A stretch of 64,000 bases of DNA from Synchiropus splendidus (lineage: Eukaryota; Chordata; Actinopteri; Syngnathiformes; Callionymidae): NCBI RefSeq assembly GCF_027744825.2, contig NC_071336.1:22466501-22530500 (forward strand). The letters are read 5' to 3'. Both the position numbers and the translations under genes were made by a program. The stretch's first letter is position 1; every line of letters starts with the position of its first letter. Under the pieces are notes generated by a model. It worked only from the letters and a program-made list of their open reading frames with translations, made no database searches and was not told the origin of the DNA. Below are positions 9,546-21,513 of the stretch, piece by piece.

Positions 9546-10639
9546 CACATACACACACATGTACATGGACACATGCAGACAAAACACAAGTAGATGACGA
9601 GACAGGGCTTATCCAGTCAGAAAGACTACTTCACACCCATGTAGTCATTTCAAAAGGCTTGTGTCTGATATGAACCCAAACCCGTGACAAACTATTTCTT
9701 GTCAAGCTACTCAGTTCTGAAGAATCCCCCGTTGCGATCACTCTCCTTTTTGCTATGCCTGCAAACACTTCCATCAAAGCTGCAGAGGAGTGAGTAAGAC
9801 TTCTGATGACTTGGGATCCAGGTTGGAATACTGATAAGATTTCCTGTCACCAGCAAAATCCTGAGTCACCTCCACTGAGAAAGGACAAACTGAAAACACT
9901 GAACAAATAGTCTGATGCCTGCAAGTCAACAAGCACGTAATGGAGGTCTGCAATGGTTTTCAGGATTTGTTTGAAGCCATAACTGTGGTCAAATCACAAC
10001 GGATCGATCACACATTTCACCCTTATATGCAAGAAAAAAAATGCAGCACATATTTGTTCCCTGCCATTTCACCAACCTTTACTTCTAACTTAGATTAACA
10101 ACAGTAGAATGAAACAAGCGATACACAGACTAAATAAGTAATAGTCACGTCTGTGATGACATGCCTGCACAACATGTTGCCTGTTGGACTAAAACTATAA
10201 ATGTGTTGACTATTTCATATCTGCTGTTCAAGGCAGGGGTCATGACCATCTTCCAGAGCCCAGACTCTCAGATGAGAAATTATTATTGCCACAGTGGAGA
10301 AAGAAGTTCAAGGTTCCCAGGTCTTGTTTATGATTGAGATTATGAAGTGTGAGAAGGGAAATGCTGAATTGCCAGCCTTGAAGTCATAAAGCAAAGCTCT
10401 CTATTCACCTGCACATGTGCTAACCCTCACCCATGGTCAGCAGTAACCACTAATGTCAGGGAATGGCCTGGTCTGCAACACCTTTGGCTGTGGAGCCATT
10501 TCTCATTCCAATCTATATTAAGCTCATGTGGCTCCAAGTGCTGTTTTTAGACAAACCGAAGAATTAAATTTACTTCTAAGAAGACCCAATTCAGTTACTT
10601 ATCAGCTGAACAAAAGTAATGCCACCTTGGGTAAACCAT

Positions 10640-11345
10640 TGCACATCTGACCAGTGTCACGTCCGCGTTTCTCTGTGCTCTTATTGTTATTCTCATGTCC
10701 ACGTTTTCCATGCTTTTGTTCTTGTGATTCCCGGTTGTTCCTTCGTTTCCGTTTCCTTGTCTCTTTCCAGCTTTCAGAGCGACGCAGCTGGCGTGCATTT
10801 GATCATCAGACTTCCTCGGATATCAACCCCTCGACGCCAGCTTGTGTCGCCAGATGGTTTCTTCGCGTTCCAATGGTAAACTCTCCCAAGACTTCTGTCT
10901 CTCGCTAAAGCTCCCTCGAATTCCTTTTCAGTCGCCTCCTTAGTTCTCGTTCTTCTCGCTCCGTTTCTGTTTCACTTTCCCTCTCCGGTAGATTTCCGCC
11001 TGTGAGTATTTTGTAGATCTCCCTTTTTGTTTTCTCATTGATATAGTTATTTCCTCGTGTGTGTTTGTGTGTTTTTCACCACTGAGCGTTTTATCTTAAT
11101 TGGGTCTTGTGAGTACCGTCCGAGTGTGTTTGTGTTCTCCCCGTTTGTAAGGCTTGATTATAATTCGCCTCTCTTTTGTTCCTGGTTTTTCCTCAGCCTT
11201 TACGTGTAACTCCCGGTCTGTGTTTTGTTTCCGGCGCCTTTCGTTCTTCGTTCCTTTTTGTCTTTGTATAACCTTGTCTTTTCATTATTTCAACACAATT
11301 AACTTCCTTTCATAAACACGTGCATTGATTATTACTTTGTAGTCT
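10640..11345 (+). repeat. T-rich pyrimidine-biased block, possible retroelement LTR or UTR
   Basis: About 700 bp with a strong excess of T and C on the plus strand and many TTCC, TTTG and GTTT runs, in sharp contrast to the A-rich flanks. The overlapping plus-strand frames starting at 10619 and 10654 have no recognisable domain. The skew and the abrupt borders suggest an inserted retroelement end or solo LTR, but I could not identify matching TG..CA termini or a target duplication. The ends are approximate. Confidence 0.35.
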
Positions 11346-14300
11346 TTCTGCTACATTAAGAAAGTACCATCAGTACACATCACATGCAAGGAGCGCCCCC
11401 TGCTGTCTTGTGGATACTAGATGTATCACTTGCTCGATTAGATAGGTTTCGTCATATCTGAATAAATTCCATGAATATTTTTCTTAGTATATGTTGGCTA
11501 CTTTCATTATTTATTACCTCATTAAAGTTCACTTTTTAGGAACAAAGAGGAGCAATATTTGTAAATTACTTCCATATATTTGCGTCCCTTTGAGGATGTT
11601 CCTCAAAAATCATTTCATTTGTTCATTTCATTTTTTTGTGTGTCGTTCTGACAGTAGCATCCATTTTATGATCTGACACACCCAGACCAGGTGGTGTCTT
11701 CACGGCTTACAGTCACTTGACACAGCAACACAACATTTACTAATTCATGCCACTGATGTCACATAGTGTTTCAGCAGTTTGCATCAGTGTGAAGAATGCC
11801 CTGGATCTGATATTGTATTCACCCCTACAAGTCACTGAGGACACAACTGACAGCAAAAATGATGCAGCTACTGCGTCGGCTGTTGGTTCAGAGATTGCTA
11901 TTGGATGATGAAAGTCAGTGTGTTCAAGACTGTAACCTATTCTACCCCTGAATTAAACTGTTATTATTATTGTTATTATTACACTGACACTAATGAAAGA
12001 AATTACTGGAATTTGGCTAAATGGGAGCCCCTTTAAAAACAATAACATTGAGTAATAAAATGGAGACACAAGAGGAAAATGTGGAGGCTTCCTGATGTGG
12101 ACATAATATAAGGCATGAAAATGAACTTCATCACTTCAATGAAACCCAGGAGTCTGCTTTGCTTCAGCTTGTCCATTACACAATGCTGACAATTGAAGGG
12201 GGACAGGATAAATAGAAGCATAGATTGTTGATAAAATAAGCAGAGAAACAAACAGAACCAGTTAAGCTGAGCTTTCAGCTACCGTTCCTGAAATGCCAGC
12301 AGCAGCTGGAGCAGGAAAAGAGAGGGCCGGATGGTTTACTTTCAATTACAATGCAGCATCTGGCAGCAAACGCACACACTTATAAACAAAGATCTACGAA
12401 GCCGGGCCAAACTGACAGGATGTCTGTTTACATCACAACAGGCCACGAGTGTGGAGGAAAATAAACAAGCTGGTTCATTCCTCACCCGCATTTCCTTCAT
12501 GTTCTCGAGAAACCTGCCAATATCGCTTTGAAACTGCCATGAAAATAAGCAAAAGAAGTGGTGGGTGTGATGACAAAGCAGATTCTGAGATTAGGGTTCT
12601 GGCAGAAGAAATCATTCCGACTTCTGTGGATAAATGAACCAAGGCTAAAGAAGCTGCGAATCTTTTTCTTTTTGCTGAAATTGTGGCATTTCTCATAACG
12701 TTTCTTCTTCATGAGATGCAAACTGGCTTAAACGTGTGCAACTAAGAGAGACTAAGAGAGACAAGAAGAATGCACAGTTATAGGAAACAGAAGAAACAAA
12801 GAAAAAGAAGCGTTCATATGAACACCATTAAAAAGTGTTTCATAAACAAAGCAATAGGAAAAGGCACAATACTATAATAGGATAAAAAAAAACACTTGTT
12901 GTGAAGTAATTGTATTTATGATTCATGAATTTTACTTTAACATGACAGTAACTGGCTGTAGATCCCAACACTATAACAGAAGAACAATAACATTACCAAA
13001 CTTCAGTCGTCCCTTTTCTGCCAACTTCATTTCTTCAGAAACGCTACAAGCATTTGTAGCACACTAAGGTAAGGTAGGTTAGGTAGGCTCACAAAGGTAA
13101 ATTTAACACAGAGCAAGGGCTGTTTGCGTTTCTGGCGGGGATCGTTTGGGCTTCTGTTTAACATTCTGCCCTCCAAATCCTCCAGAAACATCAGTAATCG
13201 CTGCGTCAACACAGCCTTCTGAGGAACAGAGAATAGAACGTCTACAACATGATCCATGATCATTGCCTATAAATAAATAAAGACTCACTCTCACAGCGCT
13301 GACACAACACTCTCACATCTCATTACAGTGACAGTGGTGATTTCACATACATTTTAGTACTAAAATACCACAAAACATGAAGAAGAAAGAGGGACTGTGC
13401 CATGACATTTTCTGTTTAAAATGCTAAAATGCTTAATATACTTTTTTGTTTTATACACATTTTGTTTAAGATTCCTAAAGCAAATCAAACTTCAGACTTT
13501 CTAAATGGTGAATAGTTAGTTAATAGTAACAGAAATATGTTAAAAAAACAAGTTTGTTTTTTAATACCCCATCTATATCTTTTATTAATTACATCTATTT
13601 TGAGTGATGGAAAAATGCTGCTAAAATGAGCATTACTCATTCTAGACACTGAATCTAATTTAACTAAGCGTTGAAATGGAAGAACAAAAGAATCAAGACA
13701 TTTAAGAAGAAAAAAACTTGGATGAGTTACATTAACAATTCAAACACTAATGAATGAAGAAAAAGTACGAATGAGTCATTGACTGTGTTTCAGTTGTGTC
13801 TCTCACATACATTTTTTTACATTTACATTTTTATCAGATCAACTTTGACACTTGTTATGCTCTCTTCTAATCCTCGGTCAGCTTTACTGGACATAAAGAG
13901 TTCTAAATGTTCATTTATTAATCTGAGAGATGCAGGAGCAATCTCCAATGACAGATCGACAATGGGCATTTTGTTTCTTGCATTGCTGGGAGATTTTATG
14001 AAAAGATGACAATGTTTTCATCATCATCTTGAAACTCATATGTCAAGCTTCTGTCCTATTCTGATTCATATTCCTACATTATGAACAGGGTGATTGTGGG
14101 AGTTTACATCTGTCATTCAGCACAAAAGATTTTGTGCACTACAAGTTTACATTCATTCAGTTCTAAATCACATGAAGAGGCTTTGGCCTGTGGCGCTGCT
14201 GCTCACAAAGGCAGTGATAATGTGTTGACATCAACCTTTTTAGTTAACCAAAATCATTCAAGCAACTGCTGAGGAGCTTTGCCAGACACACGGGCTTCTC

Positions 14301-14530
14301 TCGACTACTGAGCAGCAGTGGACGACATCACATAGACTGATTCAAAAACATGTGAAGTTTGGTGACTTTCACAGCCCCAAACCCTCGGGGGGGATGTAAG
14401 AGGAGCTGAAATATTGCCTTGCTGTTATTGCAGAAGCAAAACCTGGTGAATCCTTTCTTATCAGCTTTTAAAGTGCATCAATGCTTTCTCTGATGCTATC
14501 TCCAGCCACATAGTGCAGAGACGCACAAGG

Positions 14531-14551
14531 ACACACACACACACATACACA
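14531..14551. repeat. Short CA microsatellite
   Basis: An imperfect (AC)n run of about 20 bases. Confidence 0.85.
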
Positions 14552-17500
14552 GACATCCACTCTGTCTTTGCTGTCAGAGTGATATTTAGGTTCCAGAAAC
14601 AGACTTAAAAACTGATAGGAGCTCCATTTCTCCTCCTCTCAATTCCCACTTGACAAAAGTCTGTTTGAATGTTTGATGTTTTCTAAATCACAGTTATCCT
14701 CCTGGATAGGTGCAACACTCCCACACACACGTTTGGAGAGATATGACAACAAACACAAAGGGCAGGAGGAAAGTGGGACAACAGTAATCCTCTGTTTGAA
14801 ATGAGTGAGCTTTGCACGTCATCGTTGTTTCATGGAGAGGCAAATGATGCTGCAGCGTAAAATCAGTGAAGAAATGCAGAAGTGCTGCATAAAACTGTCT
14901 GTGTGGGACACATGAAACAAACAGAACATTTATTACCATGTGGTGAATTCTGAAAAGAAATGCAGCACTGCAACGAATCACTGTAATAATGTTTAGGAGG
15001 TCAGGAAACATGGGGACATCTTACTCTGTCATTGTAAAGACCAGCAGAACAGTGACCTGACAAGAAGCAATAACACACTGATGGACTAGTTATTATATAG
15101 TGGGATAAAGAGTAGATAGTTGGTGTTGTTAGATGGATCTGTGCTCTTAATACACACGTCCTTTTAATGACCGTAATATTATAATATTTAGTAGGCTGAC
15201 CTTTACACTTGGCAAAATGGAGACGACACCACTTTTTGTGGTCAGTGGCCTAAAAAGTGGCAAGGTCAACTCATAGGCATTTACTCACAGAAATCATCAG
15301 ACAAAGATGAGGAGCAAATACCTCCACAGATCACACTCTCATCATATTTGATGCAAAATACAGCTCTACAGCTGCTTTATTGAAACAATACAATATTTTT
15401 CTAAGCATTAAAATACTAACAGTAAACACTGACAGCAATGATCTGAATGGAACATCAGTAGAGTAACAGAAACATTAGGAATCTCTAGTTAAATCTTCCT
15501 AAATGATGCTTCTTTAGGCATTTGGATGCAAATATGTAAGTTCTCCATCAAGGCTATCAGATATGATAAAATGAAGTCATTGCAATTTGAAAACCTGACA
15601 CACACAATTGTGTTTCTCAGGACACCATGTAAAAACTTCCAACTGAAACAATCATCCACATCCAGCACATCATCCCTGCTCTCTCTCCATCAGTGTGAAG
15701 GTCACTCACACTCAGGAGACATGATTGATGTCAAACAGCCCGTTTTTTCCCCCCTCGACTGTCATGTCACCTGACATTTCACGATGACTTATACTTGATT
15801 TCGCAGGCAATGGAAACGCATGCCATGAATAAAGAGATACAACCACGTCACTGCAATTCACAAGTCCATGAATATTTCAGATAGGGATGTGATATTTGAG
15901 AATTTCCATGTCATGCCATACTAAAATGCCAATGTAAGCAATGGTGTAGAAAGAACACGGACAGGATGGTTCAGTGTGGACAAGAAGTGGAGCTTTAGCG
16001 GCAAGTGATTTTATCTGCAACTGTGGTCTTATATGGAGTATAACAGTATAGCGACAAGCTCCTGTTCCATGTGGGAGGCGTTCCTTACAGCAGCAGTCAC
16101 CAGAGGTGAGCTGAAGGTTTCCTCCACCAATCACAGCAGAGTGGGCGTGGCTGGGGAGAACAAGATATCAGCTCCCACAAAATGAAGCACTTCCGACGGG
16201 ATATGCACATTTTCAAATGTCAATATTTCAAATCATAGAGAGTTTTGTGCAAACAGATGGCTATGGTCAATAGGGAACAACATAACATATGTAACCACAC
16301 AGAGGCATTACTGAAGTTATTCCTGGATTTATCCCAGCACAAGCTTTAATTAAACAATGGCTAGAGGAATAATGGGAGTCCAACTCAAGGTTCCCTGCCT
16401 GAACCTGGCCCACCATGCTATTTCAAATAGTATGTAAAACGAAACACCACTGAAGTGTACCATGTATACTGGCCTATATTTACAACAGAAACCACGTCCT
16501 TCATGGCTCATAGCGCACCCCCCTAACACTGTTAACTTCCAATAAACTATAACGTCGTACTCAATATTAGTTTCTCAAGTCTTCAATGAGGTCAACTACG
16601 TTCTGAAGGCTGACCTCAACAGAAGGATGAGAGTATAAGCCTGGACGACATATTTGTAGGTCAATAAGTAGCCACAGAGTAGAATTCAATCACAGCAAGA
16701 GGCCTGGCTGCACATCGCTTAGATAACCGAACTGAATCGGAATATCATCCACAACTACGTGGGCCAGATCATATCAAAACAAATGTCCGCCCTCCAATGA
16801 AGTCTGATTAGTTTCCCTTTCATCATTTTAATTGTGTGTTGAGATATTGCAATAATAATTCTCCTAAAGTCACAGTCACAAGCTGATCACGTTGCATTCG
16901 GGGAGAAACAAAGTTATCTGTACATGTGACCGATAAACTGCCAGGCTGCTGTCCAGCACACAACAATTACAGAGGAGGGCACAGTGGTTAGAACCACACG
17001 GGATTAACCCCTTAACGACTGAATTTGTATGCAAGCAGAGGAGAAAAAAAACTGCTTCTTATTTTATAACTCTATGTTAGCTACACTTGACTGACAGCCA
17101 CATGAGTGTTATAAAGAATGAAAGAAAGAAGAAAGAATGATGAAGCACTTCTTAGGACAAACAGATGGATGGATGACAATGGAAATGGATGGAAGGTCTG
17201 TCGAAGGTTTTAAAGAGGCTGTTGAACATGACATGCTAATAGAGGAACAACTTCTCCATCTTGGAAATCAATTCAGACCAAATTGGGATTCATGGTGTTG
17301 AGAGGTTAATAGACAGAATGCGCCCAGTGGGAGCTCAGTACTACTGGTAGAATGTCAGCATATGGAAAAAAAAAGCAAACTGTTGGCACATGAAAACAGG
17401 GTCACGACAAGGACAGAGACTCATCCCATTAAATAGTGGCTCAGCAGGACGTTATCATGTCATGAATCACTGCCTCTCCAAACGTCACCAGCAGCAGTCT

Positions 17501-17705
17501 GCAGAGTACAAAAATAAATTCCCTTTTCATAGAAAACCCAATTGCGATTGTAAGTGGTTATACATTGAGCTGCTTCTTTTAAGAATTACAGCTCACAAAT
17601 TAAAGTCTGTCTATTTATGTAGGACTGAAATCAAACAGAGGAAATGACATAAAATCCTCAACAACTGGAATTACGTTGTGAGCCAAAGACAAATGAAAAC
17701 GTTAC

Positions 17706-17842
17706 CTGGGAGTTCGGAGAAGGCCCCTCGCTCAATGATGTGTTTTCTGTACAACGTCTTCAGAACCTTGGCGCTGCCGAATCTCTTAAAGCGACTCTTC
17801 ACATTGTTGTAATACCATTCCAGCGACTGTGTCCTTAAAACC
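17706..17842 (-). CDS. myrip: MYRIP exon: second Rab27-binding helix (SHD2)
   Basis: This 137 bp exon is too short to stand out as an ORF. It reads RVLRTQSLEWYYNNVKSRF, then KRFGSAKVLKTLYRKH, then IIERGAFSELP. This is the strongly conserved SHD2 segment just after the zinc finger. In Slac2 and Slp proteins this stretch makes the main contacts with the switch regions of Rab27. The acceptor is atgcag/GG (AG at 17844-17843) and the donor is CCCAG/gtaac (GT at 17705-17704). The first G completes the Arg codon begun in the zinc-finger exon, so the frame is kept across a 27.6 kb intron. The last base begins a Glu codon completed at 7667. The identity rests on an almost uninterrupted match to recalled vertebrate MYRIP. 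Confidence 0.96.
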
Positions 17843-19819
17843 CTGCATTAAAGAAAAAAAATGTTTTAAAATGCATGATTTGATTCAGCCAGGTTTATTG
17901 TCCAGTAATGAATTCAGAACAGAACCAGGGCCCAGAGCTCATCTGTGTTTGTGGAGGGACATCTGTTTCAAAGTGCAAGCAATAACTTTGCAAATGTTTT
18001 GTGTGTTCTGGATGGACTTCCTCCAGGTGCAGCTCTTCACAAAGATGCTCGAACAGACTGCCTCGCATCAGCGGCCCTGAGGTGCTAAAAACACCAACAA
18101 ATTACCAAATAAATAAACATACCCTGAAGCAAAATCCAAATTCCCAAAACACAACACTGCCACACAAAAGTCTGTGGCGGAGGCGATTGTTTTCAGCTAT
18201 GGGAGATGTGTTTCAGGATTTTTGTCATCGCTTCCGAGAGATTTTATGAAAATAATATTCATTCTGACAGAACAGACCAAGCAGCTACTTACGCAGTGTG
18301 ACTGCAGAAGATCAGCTCGAGACCACAATAACAAGCTGCATGATCCTGTCAGTTGCGTTGATTTAACAGCCCCAAAGTATAGACTGGTACCATTTGGCAT
18401 CCATAGTATGGAATGAAAACTCTAATGCGCAAGTACATGGGGTCTTGCGTCACATCCGACTTGCCACTTGATTATTTGAGGCGCCTGAACCGTTATTGCT
18501 TTGTCAACACGTGCAGACCGTACTGTTTCTGAGACTCTTTGGCTTGTCTATTGGACAATAGCAAGCTATAATAATCTATAGTAAAAGCAATGATCCACCA
18601 TAGTTTTCTATCCGACCCACCACAAAGGCACAAGTTGTGAACCTTTGCTTCCAGATCCAACGATGGCACTGCGCAAATGAAGCAGCGAGAGCGTTTGATG
18701 TAAGACTCACAATGGGATTTGCTCTGCTATTTTGAACAAAATAAATGTTGATTTAAAAAATTGATGTAAGAGGCCACAAAGATCAGATGTTTAGAAACGC
18801 GCTGAGGTGGAGAAATCATTCAACCTTGCATGTAACCATCAATGCTGCACTAAGCTTTTAATTTATTTGAAGTCAAAATGGGAATGACGATTAATTTTCA
18901 GGGAGTGTTGAAGTATCATGTGTCGCCTGACCAATCTCACTGAATGGACTTGTTGGAAAAATAAAAAGACTTCCATTTGAGCATCCCTGGAATAGAGTCT
19001 ACGAGTTTCATTCCGCTGCTGTCTCCAATAGAAATGGGATGAAGCACTCCGGACAAGCCTATGCAACAAACCAGAAAAAGACTATGGCTCATTTAGGAGA
19101 CTGGCCGACAATGCAGAGGGTGAAAATAGCAGTGCTCATAAAGGGACCCTGAGTGGCCCTCAGTGACTCGCATATGCACCGCAGACATATTCACTGCTGT
19201 TCTCTTAAGCTGTGAAGCTCCTTCTCACTGGATTTATTATTCTCAGTCTTTTTCATCCGAGCTGCTCAATGAGCCTCAGCGCCTCTGTTTCATGCCACAA
19301 CTGAATCTAGTCACTCCGATGTTGGCAGCTGAGCTCCAGTGAAGAGGCCAAGCTTCTTTTTATCTACCGCTCCATGGGAGACGCCATGGAGACAAAAGAG
19401 AAGTCATATCTGGAGGGGGCACCTCTTCAAGCAGTTTCCAAGATTTTGACTGGTAATTCAAACTTTTTGTGATACGGTCTGTCTGGGTTTAAAATTTAAA
19501 TCAGCTCATACAGATAAAGTTGGAATAAAATGAAAATAAATTGATAGAACCAAGCACAAAGTACTGATAGATATCTTTGCTTCAAGTTATTGGAGCACGA
19601 TTTCATGAAGACTATCAAATAAATGTTTAGAAAAATCAGATTTTGATTTATACTTCATAGCTGTGGCACGTTGCTGGGGTCAGATTCAGATTCCAAAGAG
19701 GGTTATTTCTACACCCTCAGTGATACAATGAATGATAATTCGACTATGGTGCACAACAGAGACACACAAGTGCAGTAGCTTTGATATCACAGATGAAGCA
19801 GCAGAGGTTTGCTTTACTA

Positions 19820-19944
19820 GTGTTGTAGTCAAGAGCACCGAAGCCGAGGCAGAGTCAAGACCAAGACCACAGCATACCAATACTGAGACAAGATCAAGAA
19901 TTTAGGGGGCAAGGCTGATTCAAGACCAAAAACACAGAACACTA
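19820..19944 (+). repeat. CAAGACCA-rich dispersed repeat, copy A
   Basis: The segment starts GTGTTGTAGTCAAGA and continues with repeated CAAGACC and GAGAC units. The same opening and unit structure occur at 60094-60205. This is a simple-unit repeat common in teleost introns; no coding potential is evident. Confidence 0.6.
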
Positions 19945-21460
19945 GTCTTTTAGCCATCATCCCGTATATCCAAACAAATCGACATACTGTAGCAACAGTG
20001 GAATCAAATCCTGACTAACCCCATGGCTTAACCCTGACCCCAACCTCTGTTTTTTTCTTTTTGCGTGGGGCATATTCCTCAGGGTATCAGGTTTTGCCAC
20101 GGACTGCATTTGACTTTGCTTTCACTCTGTGATGCCAAAGTCCACTTGAATATAGTCGCTATTTGATGTCTTGGGAGTGAGAATGAGTTGCTTCACCAAG
20201 TTCACTGATGACACCACAGCCTTCTGAAGCTTCGGCTTCCATCTCTAGAGCAAGGCAAACTTCAGGGGGTTGATAGAGCGTTGCTTTTCGAAACAAAAGA
20301 GATACAGTATTGTAGAAGGATTTAGGACGATGGGAGATACAGCTCAATGAATGAAGCACGACATTGCTTCCCTGGGGCGGCGTGATCTAAAAATGAGAGT
20401 AGAAGGAGGAGAGTGAGGAGGATGAGCAGAAGCTTTCAGGCAAGTGCTGCACTGCTGTGTGAGCTTCTGCAAATACACATTTCATAATGAGGCTGGGAGA
20501 GTCCCTGGTGCTTGTTGGCTGCATGAATAAATGAGAGGGATTCCTGTGGCCGGTCTCCTGACACGTCTCTGCTCTTCCTCCATCATCAGACATTTAGAAT
20601 CCCCCTCCTTTTTGCATCTTTAATCATCAAACTGAATGAGAATCTTTATTTTGTTTTGAGTTGAATTGACTATGAAACAAGTCTAGTTGGCCCTTGAAGA
20701 AAAGATATTTAACGGTTCGGTTTAAATGCTTTTTAATGGCAGAACATCTGCTGCACTCTAGGAAGCTGAAAAGACAGAAAGAAAGTTCACAATAATGAGT
20801 GTTGAATGGACTTGGGGAAAAAAACCCCAAAAAGAATAATGTGGTCATTTGGCGGAAAATTACATCAAAATTAGATTTCTGCTCTGGGGTTTAGTTTTAA
20901 GACTTTGATGTGACTGTATTTATAAACCCTGCAGGTGTGAAATCTTAATGAGCGCTGGAGGAGTTTTGATCTCAAAAGAGACTTTTCTCTTCTCTTTAAA
21001 TTATGTCCCCATCAAGTAAAGTGATTCATGATGGAAAAAAGTGGCTGTTAATCCCCCTAAACAGGGTGAAAGACTTATAAAAAGACTTTGCTCGCAGTCA
21101 TAATAGTGTCTGTTGTGGTTTCCTCATGAAAGAATCTCATTAAAATATCTTTGAATGCCAACAAAGCAAATGCGGACGGAAATGGTTCCCAGTGTAAACA
21201 GAAAGTTCTTTTCAACTTGAAGATGATGAACACACAACAAAGGCCTCGCCACATATTTCCTTATGAAGCTCTTAAATCTGCTAATAGAAAATTCTCAGTA
21301 AAGGATGTGGTGGAGCCATTTTTGGATGCTATTATCACATTGTTTTGTGAGATGCTTAAGACAAAAGAGCGATTAGAACAGCTTCTAAAAAGGTCATTGT
21401 GAACTGTTGATCATCCTTTAAGAACTACTATTTATAGTGATCCATATAACATATTGCTCT

Positions 21461-21513
21461 TGTTTGTCAAACTTGAGGCCCAGGGCCTCCACTTGGGTCC
21501 AGCCCATCACATT
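21461..21513 (+). mobile_element. hAT-like element end, decayed
   Basis: The sequence TGTCAAACTTGAGGCCCAGG followed by GTCCAGCCC resembles the widespread vertebrate hAT-type terminus with GTGTCAAACTCAAGGCCC. Only this end is visible and the partner terminus was not found. Confidence 0.4.

Larger units (their letters stand above)
7668..17705 (-). other. MYRIP intron, 10.0 kb
   Basis: Long phase-1 intron between the SHD2 exon and the Ser/Gly linker exon. It contains a GTGGGGACC-type repeat at 9322-9545, a T-rich block at 10640-11345, a short CA microsatellite at 14531-14551 and an unexplained open segment at 13103-13218. The rest, for example 7700-9300, 11400-13000 and 15000-17700, shows no gene or repeat that I recognise. 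Confidence 0.85.
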
